A stretch of DNA of 64,000 nucleotides from Bythopirellula sp041737835 (GTDB lineage Bacteria > Planctomycetota > Planctomycetia > Pirellulales > Lacipirellulaceae), in the NCBI GenBank assembly GCA_041737835.1, contig JBGSQY010000057.1, one strand, 5' to 3'. The position numbers were made by a program, and so were the translations under genes. Positions 38,414 to 46,997 of this stretch are shown here, piece after piece (the stretch's first letter is position 1; every line of letters begins with the position of its first letter). The notes beneath the pieces were generated by a model. The model had not been told where the DNA came from and searched no databases. It saw only the letters and a list, made by a program, of their open reading frames with translations.

Positions 38414-39409
38414 TTAACTTCCCGAACCACTACCACCGGCTCCACTTCCTGATCCTGTACCTCCAGAACCGCTTCCAGTCCCAGTTCCAGTACCCGTTCC
38501 TGTAGCTCCAGTACCTGTTCCGGCACCTGACTGTGTACCAGTCCCAGTTCCCGTCGCATCCCCGGTCGGATTTAGACCTGTTCTAAACCCATGAGATTCT
38601 CCAGTACTGAAACCAGGAGAACCCTCTCCATTTGCGGCTGCTGCCTGATTGCGTTGATTATTCAAATAGGTATCAGCTCCAAAATCATAGGGCTGACCAG
38701 CCATCTCGTTGTAGGATTGGCGTTGCTGATCATTGAGAATTCCTTGGAATCGCTCATTTGAACGGTTGCGCAACTCATTGAAGCGATTTGTGGCATCATC
38801 ACGATTGCTCGCATATCCTTCACGTAAACCCTCAATTTCAGAATTCCATTCGTTGTAAAGCTCCTGCAACTGACGGTTCTGCGTATCGTTGAGATTTAAC
38901 TGACGTTGCAACCGAGGATTTTGAAACGCACCATATCCCTGATACTGCAACTGCAATTGATTGAAACGAGCTTGTTGCTCGGGATTGCGAAAAACATCGC
39001 GTGAACTACGCGTGAACTCGTTGTCGAAACGATCGCGGTACTCATTCAACCGCTGCCTACGAGCTTGTTCATCTTGTGCGTTGGTATTGTTGTTCTGGTT
39101 GTTGGCTCGCATTTGCCGCCATGTATCGCCATAAGCTCTATTAAGCCGCTCCATCTGGTCATCATCGAGCTTTAATTCGTTTCGCAAGTTTTCAGCTTCA
39201 AACCAGGGGGATTCGTCATCAGGATAGTAACCCCCGCCAGCTCTCGCACTACTCCCTGTTTCAGCATTAAGTTGACTCCCTTGTTCCGAAGGAACGTCAG
39301 CCTTAATATTGGTTTCCACTTTAGCTGGCTGGGCAAAAGCAGGGAGGGCAACGCATGCCAAAGCACCCACGGTACATATTTTAAGTAAGATTCTCATAAC
39401 AAGACTCAT
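38414..39409 (-). CDS. Secreted coiled protein with Gly/Thr/Ser repeat tail
   Basis: A protein of about 331 residues, unrecognised. A signal peptide (ILLKICTVGALACVALPAFA) leads to a charged helical region rich in Asn, Gln and Arg (about 85-270). It has repeated units of the type LxLxDxQxxxLxxLYxxW, as in NELKLDDDQMERLNRAYGDT and QLNLNDTQNRQLQELYNEWN, reminiscent of Spy/LTXXQ-like periplasmic proteins. The C-terminal 60 residues are nearly pure Gly, Thr, Ser and Ala (GTGTGTQSGAGTGTGATG). The start is either ATG 39409 or 39397; the frame is open further upstream without coding character. The low-complexity tail is encoded by short near-repeats that could vary in length. Confidence 0.75.
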   Translation of the reverse strand: MSLVMRILLKICTVGALACVALPAFAQPAKVETNIKADVPSEQGSQLNAETGSSARAGGGYYPDDESPWFEAENLRNELKLDDDQMERLNRAYGDTWRQMRANNQNNNTNAQDEQARRQRLNEYRDRFDNEFTRSSRDVFRNPEQQARFNQLQLQYQGYGAFQNPRLQRQLNLNDTQNRQLQELYNEWNSEIEGLREGYASNRDDATNRFNELRNRSNERFQGILNDQQRQSYNEMAGQPYDFGADTYLNNQRNQAAAANGEGSPGFSTGESHGFRTGLNPTGDATGTGTGTQSGAGTGTGATGTGTGTGTGSGSGGTGSGSGAGGSGSGS

Positions 39410-39629
39410 TTCTAAAAAAGTAGATTGTTGCTGGCACAACGTCTCGGCGAACATGCCCCTGCCAAACGGAATTGCACATTCCATACCAGTGAGAAAAGCG
39501 ACGACAACGCTGAAACTGGGAGTTAGAAATTGGCACGCGCAATAACACTTGGTCATCATCAAACCGCATCGGTCTGACACCAATCGAGAAGTCCACCAGC
39601 AATGCCAGGAATAGGCTGTGCCATTCGCT

Positions 39630-39669
39630 AAAAAAAGTCAGGCCGGTGATTCTTGCGAATCACCGGCCT
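39630..39669 (-). terminator. Rho-independent terminator of the 39728 gene
   Basis: AGGCCGGTGATTC-TTGC-GAATCACCGGCCT, cut here by its loop, is a perfect 13-bp stem (39640-39669). On the minus strand it is followed by a run of T (39630-39636 complement). It ends the gene at 39728-40417. Confidence 0.85.
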
Positions 39670-39727
39670 GGCGGTTGCAAAGCCGCGGCCAAAGTGGATT
39701 GGCTACGCGCTAGTTATCTCATGCGGC

Positions 39728-40417
39728 CTAATAGCCGGAATCAATCCCCAGACGCATTTTGAGTTCTTCAAATTGGGCAATGTAATCATCGTTGGTCGAG
39801 TGCACGTGTTCAGCCTCGGTAATGAACCGCATCTCTTCCCGGCAGTTCAAGCCCGCATCGATCAATGCGCTTTCAAACGGGGTGAGCTTCTTACCGTAAA
39901 CGATCAATAATTTGTGTTCGTCGAATTGCACTTCCTGAGGCGTGCTGGGATTCAGCACCGCGATCCCTGTGCAGCCGTCGTTCACCAGCATATCTTCATA
40001 TTCCCACAGAATGCTCTGCAAGATCGGCATGTCGATATGTTCGCGATAAAGATCTTGATTGCCTGATGACGGATAGTGGTGACTGCTCTCCAACACCACG
40101 TCGACCACGGGTCCCAGTGGATCCAAGAGTTCCATGAAAGTCTCGAACAAACTTTCCCGGGATGCCGAGGCCATCACGACCGGCACGTCTTGTTTCGACG
40201 ACTCATCGCGGTACGTATCATGGCGAAAACCGGCGGAAGGAACCACTTCCAAGCCATAGGAAGGCCGCACCGCTTCAGTGAGCATAAAGCTACCGTAGCG
40301 GCTTACTTTCATGTGCGCTTCAAGCTCGTCCTCGCGCAATGTTTCGAAGCTGCTCGTGCCTTGTGCGACAAGGTCTTCGTGGAAGACGTTACGAAAAAAT
40401 TTCTTTAGGAAGCCCAT
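39728..40417 (-). CDS. Hypothetical protein, 229 aa, planctomycete type
   Basis: A 229-residue soluble protein with a basic N-terminal helix (GFLKKFFRNVFHEDL). The rest is mixed alpha/beta, with VVDVVLESSHHYPSSGNQDLYREHIDMP and an acidic C-terminal part (FDEHKLLIVYGKKLTPFESA). There is no signal peptide and no membrane helix. I know no function for it. It has its own strong terminator just after the stop. The 547-bp upstream gap is large, so it probably has its own promoter. The ATG at 40417 has an AGGA-containing sequence (TAAAGAAATT/AGGA region) nearby, but the ribosome site is not clear. Confidence 0.78.
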   Translation of the reverse strand: MGFLKKFFRNVFHEDLVAQGTSSFETLREDELEAHMKVSRYGSFMLTEAVRPSYGLEVVPSAGFRHDTYRDESSKQDVPVVMASASRESLFETFMELLDPLGPVVDVVLESSHHYPSSGNQDLYREHIDMPILQSILWEYEDMLVNDGCTGIAVLNPSTPQEVQFDEHKLLIVYGKKLTPFESALIDAGLNCREEMRFITEAEHVHSTNDDYIAQFEELKMRLGIDSGY

Positions 40418-40964
40418 CGGCGAACTCTTTGCTGGTCAGGCAGTCAATTGATGTAGGTAAGTTGCAAGGAAAGTTGCCAGGAGCGTGTTCCACACATAAC
40501 TTTGCGTGGTCGAGGGGGTCTCACTCGTCGGTTTCCGCGGCAGCTTTCCGAGCGCCGCTGGATACTCAAATCTAGGTCACTCTGGCGGTTGGTTTCCCCT
40601 ACAAGGCACGATTTTTTCCCGGGAATCCAAGCCCGTTACAACCGCCACAATCCGTCGTTGGCACTCGTTTTCGCCCGGTGGTTGCCCTCGTGGGCTCTCT
40701 TCGGGCGAGATAGCTAAACGTAGCTCAACACAATTCGATATTCGCCTTGGAGGCAAAAATTTGTGCTCCCGTTTGCGGACATTCGCACGTGGTCTCAGGC
40801 AACCAACGACACTTTCGCTCCAACCCCACCGTCAGGTTGATTCACAGGAACGCACGACCAGAACACGTTGCCCGTAGGCAACACTTTTATGCGTCAGCGC
40901 ACAAAAAAACGCCTAGGGATTGCAATCCCTAGGCGTTTGTCGTTGGTACATTTTCAGGCACTAC
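40418..40964. other. 547-bp gap without a convincing gene
   Basis: Short open frames here have no coding character. It holds a GTTGCC-CGTA-GGCAAC hairpin (about 40867-40882) and, at its right end, the fusA terminator. The promoter of the 39728 gene should lie at its left end. I see no tRNA or known RNA. Confidence 0.5.
40903..40936 (-). terminator. Rho-independent terminator of the EF-G gene
   Basis: A perfect 13-bp stem ACGCCTAGGGATT (40909-40921) with AATCCCTAGGCGT (40924-40936). On the minus strand a T-run follows (complement of 40903-40909). It lies 28 bp after the EF-G stop. Confidence 0.88.
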
Positions 40965-43064
40965 TTACGCAGGCTGAAGTTCACGCTTCCGATCGGCGAT
41001 AATATCGGTTTGGATATTACCTGGCACCGGTGCGTACTTGCTCAATTCCATCGTGAAGGTTCCCTGCCCTTGGGTTTGGCTCCGCAGATCGGTTGAATAA
41101 CCAAACGTCTCGGCCAGCGGCACTTCGGCGATGATCTTCGTAATCTTGTTAGCCGTGTCGGTCGACACCACCATGCCACGCTTGCTGGAAATCTGCCCGA
41201 CGACCGGGCCTTGGAAGGCCTCAGGGCATTCGATTTCAACGAGCATGATCGGCTCCAGCAAAACTGGCTTCATACGTTGGAAGTTCTCGCGGAAGCACTC
41301 CTGCGCGGTGAGCATGAACGCCATATCCGACGAGTCGACGTCGTGGTACGAACCATCGTTGACTTCTACCGTGAGACCCACCACCGGATAACCGGCCAAG
41401 GGCCCCTTGGTCAACATTTGACGGAAGCCTTTTTCGATCGCTGGAATGAAGTTCTTGGGGATCTTGCCGCCAGTGATTTTATCGACAAATAACAATTCGC
41501 TGCCAGCGGCTTCTTCGCGATCCTCGGCAGACATCGGCCGTAGTTCGCCCTTGATGTGACCGTATTGACCCGAACCACCGGTTTGCTTTTTGCGCTTGTG
41601 ATCGTACGCGTAGGGTACGGTGCCACTCTCGCGATAGCTGACCTTGGGAGCACCCACTTCGACCTCGACACCGTATTCGCGTTTGATCCGTTCGACGTAA
41701 ATCTCAAGATGCAACTCGCCCATGCCGGCGATGACGGTCTCACCCGTCTCTTCGTCGGTGGCCACTTGGAACGTGGGGTCTTCCTTGCGGAAGCGCTGCA
41801 GGGCCTTGCCCAACTTGTCGGCATTGTCGCGTGAAAGCGGATTGATCGACATCTTGATCACCGGTGCCGCCACAAACATGCTTTCGAGCGTGCAGTAGCT
41901 CGCTGTCGAGCAGTAGGTATCACCGCTCGCGCAATCGAGGCCCATAATGGCCACGATATCGCCCGCCTCGGCCTTGTCGATTTCTTCACGCTTGTCGCTG
42001 TGCATCTTGACGATGCGGCTAAAGCGTTCTTTCTTGCCAGTGCGCTGATTGAAGTACGCTTCACCCTTGGCAATCGAACCCTGATAAATACGTGTGTAGG
42101 TTAACTGGCCATATTCGTCGTCGACGATCTTGAACGCCATTCCCACGAACGGATCTTTGGGATCGCTAGTCAGTGGAACCTTCTTGCCCTCTTCTTTGGG
42201 GTCGAGAGCATAAAACTCGCGATCGAGTGGCGAAGGCAGGTAGCGGTTGACCGCGTCCAAAAGCGGCTGGACCGCCTTGTTTTTGAAGGCCGAACCCATG
42301 TAAACGGGAGTGAAACCTTGGTTGATCGTCGCATTGCGGATGATCTTATGGATCAACGGCATCGGGACTTCTTCCTCGGAAAGCAAAAGCTCCATCAACT
42401 CATCGCTGTACATCGACAACGATTCAAGCAGATGATGACGACCGGCTTTGGCTTCTTCGAGCAACTCGGCAGGGATTTCCTCTTCCCGGACGGTTTCGCC
42501 GTTGGAACCGTCGTTGTAGATCGCCTTCATGGTCAACAGGTCGATCACGCCCTTGAAGTTTTCTTCCTTGCCAATGGGAAGCTGCATCGCCACGGCATCG
42601 GCGCCGAGCTTTTCGCGGACTTGCTTCACCACCGAAATCGGATTAGCACCCGTGCGGTCCATTTTGTTGATGTAGGCCAAGCGGGGCACGTTGTAGCGCT
42701 TCATCTGACGGTCGACCGTCATCGATTGCGATTGTACGCCGCTGACCGAACAAAGCACCAACACCGCACCGTCGAGGACGCGCAAGCTGCGCTCCACCTC
42801 GACCGTGAAGTCGACGTGACCCGGGGTATCGATCAAATTGATCGTGTTGCCCTGCCATTGAACTGTCGTGGCCGCGCTGGTGATGGTAATGCCACGCTCT
42901 TTTTCGAGCTCCATGTGGTCCATGGTCGCACCGTCACCACCGCCGCGAACGTCTTCAATTTTGTGAATACGCCCAGCGTAGTACAAAATGCGCTCGCTCA
43001 GGGTCGTTTTGCCCGAGTCAATGTGCGCTGAAATACCAATGTTTCGAACTTTACGCAGATCCAT
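40965..43064 (-). CDS. fusA: Elongation factor G, mitochondrial EFG1-like (spdEFG1 type)
   Basis: A 699-residue translational GTPase that moves tRNAs and mRNA through the ribosome. The G1 motif AHIDSGKTT is at residues 13-21, with DTPGHVDF (G3), NKMD (G4), and domains II-V complete. The G domain reads GISAHIDSGKTTLSERILYY, RGITITSAATTVQW and CSVSGVQSQSMTVDRQMKRY, which resembles mitochondrial EFG1 more than typical bacterial EF-G. This fits the spdEFG1 group of spirochaetes, planctomycetes and deltaproteobacteria. The gene is not in a str operon (no rpsL/rpsG/tuf nearby). GAGG lies seven bases before the ATG. It has its own terminator. Confidence 0.94.
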   Translation of the reverse strand: MDLRKVRNIGISAHIDSGKTTLSERILYYAGRIHKIEDVRGGGDGATMDHMELEKERGITITSAATTVQWQGNTINLIDTPGHVDFTVEVERSLRVLDGAVLVLCSVSGVQSQSMTVDRQMKRYNVPRLAYINKMDRTGANPISVVKQVREKLGADAVAMQLPIGKEENFKGVIDLLTMKAIYNDGSNGETVREEEIPAELLEEAKAGRHHLLESLSMYSDELMELLLSEEEVPMPLIHKIIRNATINQGFTPVYMGSAFKNKAVQPLLDAVNRYLPSPLDREFYALDPKEEGKKVPLTSDPKDPFVGMAFKIVDDEYGQLTYTRIYQGSIAKGEAYFNQRTGKKERFSRIVKMHSDKREEIDKAEAGDIVAIMGLDCASGDTYCSTASYCTLESMFVAAPVIKMSINPLSRDNADKLGKALQRFRKEDPTFQVATDEETGETVIAGMGELHLEIYVERIKREYGVEVEVGAPKVSYRESGTVPYAYDHKRKKQTGGSGQYGHIKGELRPMSAEDREEAAGSELLFVDKITGGKIPKNFIPAIEKGFRQMLTKGPLAGYPVVGLTVEVNDGSYHDVDSSDMAFMLTAQECFRENFQRMKPVLLEPIMLVEIECPEAFQGPVVGQISSKRGMVVSTDTANKITKIIAEVPLAETFGYSTDLRSQTQGQGTFTMELSKYAPVPGNIQTDIIADRKRELQPA

Positions 43065-43485
43065 ATATCAACCTCAACAAACCCTTCATCACTCAACAAA
43101 TGTATCGACGCCGTCGTGTATCGCACACGCGGTGGTAGCTAACTGGGGATTGCCGGAAGGCGAATCGCTTTCCCGGCGATGCAGAATTACCGTCGGTGTG
43201 ACTTCCTGTCACCCTGTCGCAAGGCGGGGTAAACTGGTATTGTGCCTTCGCTGGCCGCTGATAGCTAGTGCAAATGCGATTTCCTCCGGGAAAACCGCCT
43301 TGAATGACCAATGGACATTCCACATTCAATTCGCACCAGCGTAGGCAGCGGGCCGATTTCCGCAAATAGCGATTTCTATTCTACGCGCCGTTTGCAAACT
43401 TGCGTATGAAGATTTCGTGCGCCACGTCGTCCGAGCCGATACCTCCGCGGCCAATAAGTGCTTTTCCTGCCATTAGATACGCAAT
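43065..43485. other. 421-bp divergent promoter gap
   Basis: Lies between fusA (minus) and the CPBP protease gene (plus), so it holds both promoters. One small hairpin GTGAC-TTCCT-GTCAC is near 43198-43212. Nothing else was recognised. Confidence 0.5.
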
Positions 43486-44442
43486 ATGACCGATTCATCC
43501 TCGCCGAATGCTGGCATGGCCACAGACACGGACTCCAACGAGCCACGCCCCGTTGCCGCCGAGCTGCCCGAGGGTTGGCTCTCGCGTTATCCGTGGGCCA
43601 CGTTCATCTTGCCGATGGCCGCGTTCATGCTGCTTGGAAGCTTTGAGCCCACTCCGCCGCGGAATTTCAAACCCAACGACGCCGAGAACATCGCCGAGCT
43701 ACGTACCCAGCTTGAACGGGCCGAAGCCTTGGAATCCACCAGCTCAGGTCTCCTCCCCAAGTTCTCCTACCAAGATTATCCGTGGATTTACACGGCCAAG
43801 CTCGCCCTCGTGATTCTCACGATGATCGCCGTCTGGCCCGGCTATCGCACATTCCCCTGGCGAGTGAGCTTCCTGAGCATCGTCGTCGGCGTCGTGGGGG
43901 TCGTTCTGTGGATTGTCCTCTGCCACATTCGTCTCGAACCAAAAATCATCGGCCCCATCGATCGCACACTCGGAGCCGTTCGCAACGTGTTGCCAGGGAT
44001 CGATCACCCTGATCCCCCCACGATCGGCCTGATGGCGATGCTGGGAACCGGCGAACGCAGTGCCTACAATCCCTTTGTTTACCTGGCTGACCAACCGGGG
44101 CTGGCTTGGGCGTTCCTGGTGATTCGATTCATCGGGCTTGCGCTCGTCGTGCCGATCATCGAAGAATTTTTCCTCCGCGGCTTTCTGATGCGCTTCGTCG
44201 TGCATGAACAGTGGTGGCAAGTTCCCTTCGGCACCGCGACCCGCGCGGCACTGATCACCGGCACGGCGGTCCCCATGCTGATGCACCCCAGCGAACTGTT
44301 GGCCGCGTTCGTCTGGTTCAGCTTGGTCAGTTGGTTGATGGTCCGCACCAAGAATATTTGGGACTGCGTCGTCGCCCACGGCGTGACGAACTTTTTGCTC
44401 GGCGTGTACGTCGTGACGTTCGATCAATGGCAACTCATGTAA
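43486..44442 (+). CDS. CPBP family intramembrane metalloprotease (CAAX protease-like)
   Basis: A 318-residue integral membrane protein with about seven helices. The CPBP/Abi signature is present: EEFFLRGFLMR (the EExxxR motif, near residue 228) and a second-half His in CVVAHGVTNFLLG. The middle FxxxH-type motif is less clear (MLMHPSELLAAF). A soluble Asp/Glu-rich stretch (about 60-85) follows the first helix. Prokaryotic members cleave membrane-bound peptides and are linked to bacteriocin immunity or surface-protein processing. The ATG at 43486 has no strong ribosome site. The following carbohydrate-binding-like gene is 42 bp away and likely cotranscribed. Confidence 0.88.
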   Translation: MTDSSSPNAGMATDTDSNEPRPVAAELPEGWLSRYPWATFILPMAAFMLLGSFEPTPPRNFKPNDAENIAELRTQLERAEALESTSSGLLPKFSYQDYPWIYTAKLALVILTMIAVWPGYRTFPWRVSFLSIVVGVVGVVLWIVLCHIRLEPKIIGPIDRTLGAVRNVLPGIDHPDPPTIGLMAMLGTGERSAYNPFVYLADQPGLAWAFLVIRFIGLALVVPIIEEFFLRGFLMRFVVHEQWWQVPFGTATRAALITGTAVPMLMHPSELLAAFVWFSLVSWLMVRTKNIWDCVVAHGVTNFLLGVYVVTFDQWQLM

Positions 44443-44484
44443 CTTCTTATATAACCCGGTCGTCCCGGCCGGGCCTGATACAAA

Positions 44485-45156
44485 ATGTCCGAAATCACCA
44501 CCCCCGACAGCTCCCTCGTCCCGCCACGGTTCCTCTTCCGCTTTGCGGTCGAAGTTCACCGTTGCGAGCCGATCTGGACCGCGCAAGGCATCACACTCGA
44601 CGAAAAGTACCGCCTTCCGCTGCTCGCCCAGCTCGATAGTGAGCGGCAGATCGCCGACGTCCGCATGGCCTGGAGTCCGCAAGGCTTGGCTTGGTGGGTC
44701 AAAGTCGAGGGCAAGGCCCAGCTCCCCTGGTGCCGTGATTCGCGTCTTGAAGACAGCGATGGCCTGCAAATTTGGGTCGACACCCGCGCAACGACCAACA
44801 TCCACCGCGCGAGTCAGTTCTGCCACCGCTTTGCGTATTTGCCTCGTGGTGGCGGACATTCCGCCGAAGAGCCCGTGGCCGACCAATTGTTGATCAATCG
44901 CGCACGCGAAAATGCCCGTCCCATCCGGCCACGCGAATTGCAGGCAAAGGCCAAGGTCACCAAGAACGGCTACGAACTTTCCTGTTTAGCCACGGCAATG
45001 TCGCTCTACGGCTACGATCCTGAAGGCTCACCGAAGTTGGGATTCACCTACGCCCTGCTCGACCGCGAACAAGGCTTGCAAACCTTTTCGCTGGGCACGG
45101 GATTTCCCTACGAAGAAGATCCCAGCTGCTGGGCCGAGATTCTGTTAGTACCCTAA
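44485..45156 (+). CDS. CBM9/DOMON-like hypothetical protein
   Basis: A 223-residue protein without signal peptide. Its strand pattern (ADVRMAWSPQGLAWWVKVEG, LEDSDGLQIWVDTRATTNIH, GYELSCLATAMSLYGYDPEG) resembles the CBM9/DOMON-like beta sandwich found in many planctomycete proteins. It keeps the SDGLQIWVDTR block that contacts ligand in such folds. The lack of a signal peptide is odd for a sugar binder. The ATG at 44485 follows the CPBP protease gene by 42 bp. The stop abuts repeat P3. Function unknown; fold assignment moderate. Confidence 0.75.
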   Translation: MSEITTPDSSLVPPRFLFRFAVEVHRCEPIWTAQGITLDEKYRLPLLAQLDSERQIADVRMAWSPQGLAWWVKVEGKAQLPWCRDSRLEDSDGLQIWVDTRATTNIHRASQFCHRFAYLPRGGGHSAEEPVADQLLINRARENARPIRPRELQAKAKVTKNGYELSCLATAMSLYGYDPEGSPKLGFTYALLDREQGLQTFSLGTGFPYEEDPSCWAEILLVP

Positions 45157-45240
45157 GGCGAGCGGGAGGCGTAAGCCTCGCGCATGTATTGCGCTGTGAT
45201 TGTGCTCCGCTATGCAGGGGACTGACGTCCCCCGCTCGCC
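45157..45240. repeat. Facing pair of P3 repeats between convergent genes
   Basis: GGCGAGCGGGAGGCGTAAGC starts the left copy (45157-45183); the right copy is its inverted relative (45214-45240). The right copy differs from 12827-12853 at one base. The pair exactly fills the gap between two convergent genes and touches the accD stop. Confidence 0.8.
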
Positions 45241-46139
45241 TATTTGCCGCAGTAGTCGATGATCTTCGCGATTTCGCTCTTCATGTCGGCCCGCTCGACG
45301 ATGCGGTCGATGTAGCCGTGGGCGAGCAAAAATTCGCTCGTTTGAAATCCCTTAGGAAGTTCGATGCGAATTGTGGCTTTGATCGTCCGCGGACCGGCGA
45401 AGCCAATCAGCGCCTTGGGCTCGGCAAAGATAACATCGCCCAGTGAGGCAAAACTCGCGGCCACGCCACCCATCGTCGGGTTGGTCAGCACCGAAATAAA
45501 CAGCCCTTGAGCTTCGTCGTAGCGAGCCAGCGCGGCCGAGACTTTCGCCATCTGCATCAGCGAAAAAATTCCTTCGTGCATCCGGGCGCCACCACCAGAA
45601 CCGCTAATGATGATCAGCGGCAGACGCTGCTCGGTCGCACGTTCGATCAGCCGGGTGAGTTTCTCGCCCACAACAGAACCCATGCTCCCCATGATGAACG
45701 CAGAATCGGTGACGCCAAACGCCACGCGGCGGGCGCGAATCATCCCCGTGCCTGTCAGCACGGCATCCTTCAAGCCCGTCCGAGCTTGCTCGGCCACAAT
45801 CCGTTCGCTGTACTTTTTCTTGTCTTCAAAGCCCAGCGGATCGGTGGGCGAGAGATTCGCATCCCATTCCTCGAACGTACCGTCGTCGAGCACGCTCTTG
45901 ATGCGGTCGCGAGCGCTCAAATACATGTGGAAGCCGCATTCGGGGCAGACGTTGAATATCCGCTCGAATTCCTTGCGGAAGATCATCGCTCCGCAATCTT
46001 CGCAGCTCAGCCAAAGCCCGCTCGGCACGCCGCGCTTTTCCCGGGTGGGTTTGGCTTCGTCGTCCCGCATCGGTTTCGCTTGCTCGCTCGTAATATCGGT
46101 CTGGCTGGATGCCATGGGCTTGTTCGGGATCGTGATCAT
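45240..46139 (-). CDS. accD: Acetyl-CoA carboxylase carboxyltransferase subunit beta
   Basis: A 299-residue subunit that, with AccA, transfers CO2 from biotin to acetyl-CoA to make malonyl-CoA for fatty acids. A 45-residue N-terminal extension precedes the zinc ribbon CEDCGAMIFRKEFERIFNVC with PECGFH. The crotonase-like core contains ISGSGGGARMHEG, TNPTMGGVAASFASLGD and AEPKALIGFAGPR, as expected of AccD. ATG at 46139. It follows the histidine phosphatase-like gene on the same strand by 116 bp. accA is not in the window. Confidence 0.95.
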   Translation of the reverse strand: MITIPNKPMASSQTDITSEQAKPMRDDEAKPTREKRGVPSGLWLSCEDCGAMIFRKEFERIFNVCPECGFHMYLSARDRIKSVLDDGTFEEWDANLSPTDPLGFEDKKKYSERIVAEQARTGLKDAVLTGTGMIRARRVAFGVTDSAFIMGSMGSVVGEKLTRLIERATEQRLPLIIISGSGGGARMHEGIFSLMQMAKVSAALARYDEAQGLFISVLTNPTMGGVAASFASLGDVIFAEPKALIGFAGPRTIKATIRIELPKGFQTSEFLLAHGYIDRIVERADMKSEIAKIIDYCGK

Positions 46140-46255
46140 AAGCAGGAGAGTTCAGAAAACGTCCGCCTCTAGTATATCAGCGGAGAAACATGCCAGCCAT
46201 GCCGCGTTATTTCGCCATCGCTTGCGGTGGAAAGGGGTCGAAAAACGCCCAAGCC

Positions 46256-46957
46256 TCAGGTTTCCAAACGCGGGGCAAGCTCCGCAGCCAAATAGGCCTC
46301 GCCATTTGTCCCGGCGTGCCCATTGGTCTCGACATGTCCGTTGGTGTGGGCCACACCGTTCACATCGGCCGAACCATTGAGGACGACCGTCTGCTCAGCG
46401 CCGTGCGAGAGCAATTCCCACGCAGGCCGCGACTTGCAGCAAGTGGTCCAGAGATTCCCGAGGTCGTCTTCTCGCACCAAATTGCACAGCAAACTCGCCA
46501 AAGGCTCGGCCAGTACCAAGGCCACGGTTCCCGACTTGTGCTTCTTGGAAAGCTTATCAATCGCACCCTGCAGGCGCTCCTGCGCCGCGGCGACGGGTTC
46601 CCCTTCGGGGGGGCACACCGTCTCAGGATGTTCGATCCACTGCTTGTAAACCTTGGGCTGCTTCTGCTTCACGTCTTCGATCAGCATGCCCTGCCACAAA
46701 CCGAGATCCAGGTTATACAGGTCTTTGTTGGTTTTGACTTTTTGTTGCAGGCTTACCGAGACCAATTCGGCCGTTTGCTGGCTGGCTTGATCGGGCGCGG
46801 AATATATCGCTTCGACTTCGTGCTGATGCAATTCTTCAGCAAGCGCGGCGACTTTCTGCCAGCCTTCTTCACTCAATGGCAAATCAAGCGTGCCTTGGAT
46901 GCGGTGCTGGCAATCATAGTCTGTCTTACCGGCACGAATTAACAAAATGTTGTTCAT
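46256..46957 (-). CDS. Histidine phosphatase-fold protein lacking the catalytic His (pseudoenzyme)
   Basis: A 233-residue protein with the phosphoglycerate-mutase-like fold: GTLDLPLSEEGWQKVAALAEEL, AIYSAPDQASQQTAELV and the region around PPEGEPVAAAQERL. The defining RHG motif reads R8-A9-G10 (codon GCC for Ala), so the nucleophilic His is missing. The second catalytic His (usually SHG) is replaced by LAEP in ALVLAEPLASLL. It therefore should not act as a phosphatase and may bind a ligand or protein partner. The C-terminal 40 residues are an Asn-Gly-rich tail (NGVAHTNGHVETNGHAGTNG). It lies 40 bp after rpe and 116 bp before accD, on the same strand. Confidence 0.82.
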   Translation of the reverse strand: MNNILLIRAGKTDYDCQHRIQGTLDLPLSEEGWQKVAALAEELHQHEVEAIYSAPDQASQQTAELVSVSLQQKVKTNKDLYNLDLGLWQGMLIEDVKQKQPKVYKQWIEHPETVCPPEGEPVAAAQERLQGAIDKLSKKHKSGTVALVLAEPLASLLCNLVREDDLGNLWTTCCKSRPAWELLSHGAEQTVVLNGSADVNGVAHTNGHVETNGHAGTNGEAYLAAELAPRLET

Positions 46958-46997
46958 AGATGCGAAGTGCGTTTCAATCGCGACTCCTCTAGGGGTC

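Noticed and set aside
38236..38559. A minus-strand frame rich in Val, Glu and Gln over the repeat tail of the secreted protein
   Set aside because: It reads the GT/GS repeat DNA in another frame; the signal-peptide frame explains the region better.
40506..40877. A 123-codon frame in the gap left of fusA
   Set aside because: No ribosome site, no coherent hydrophobic or domain pattern, and overlapping frames of similar quality. Treated as non-coding.
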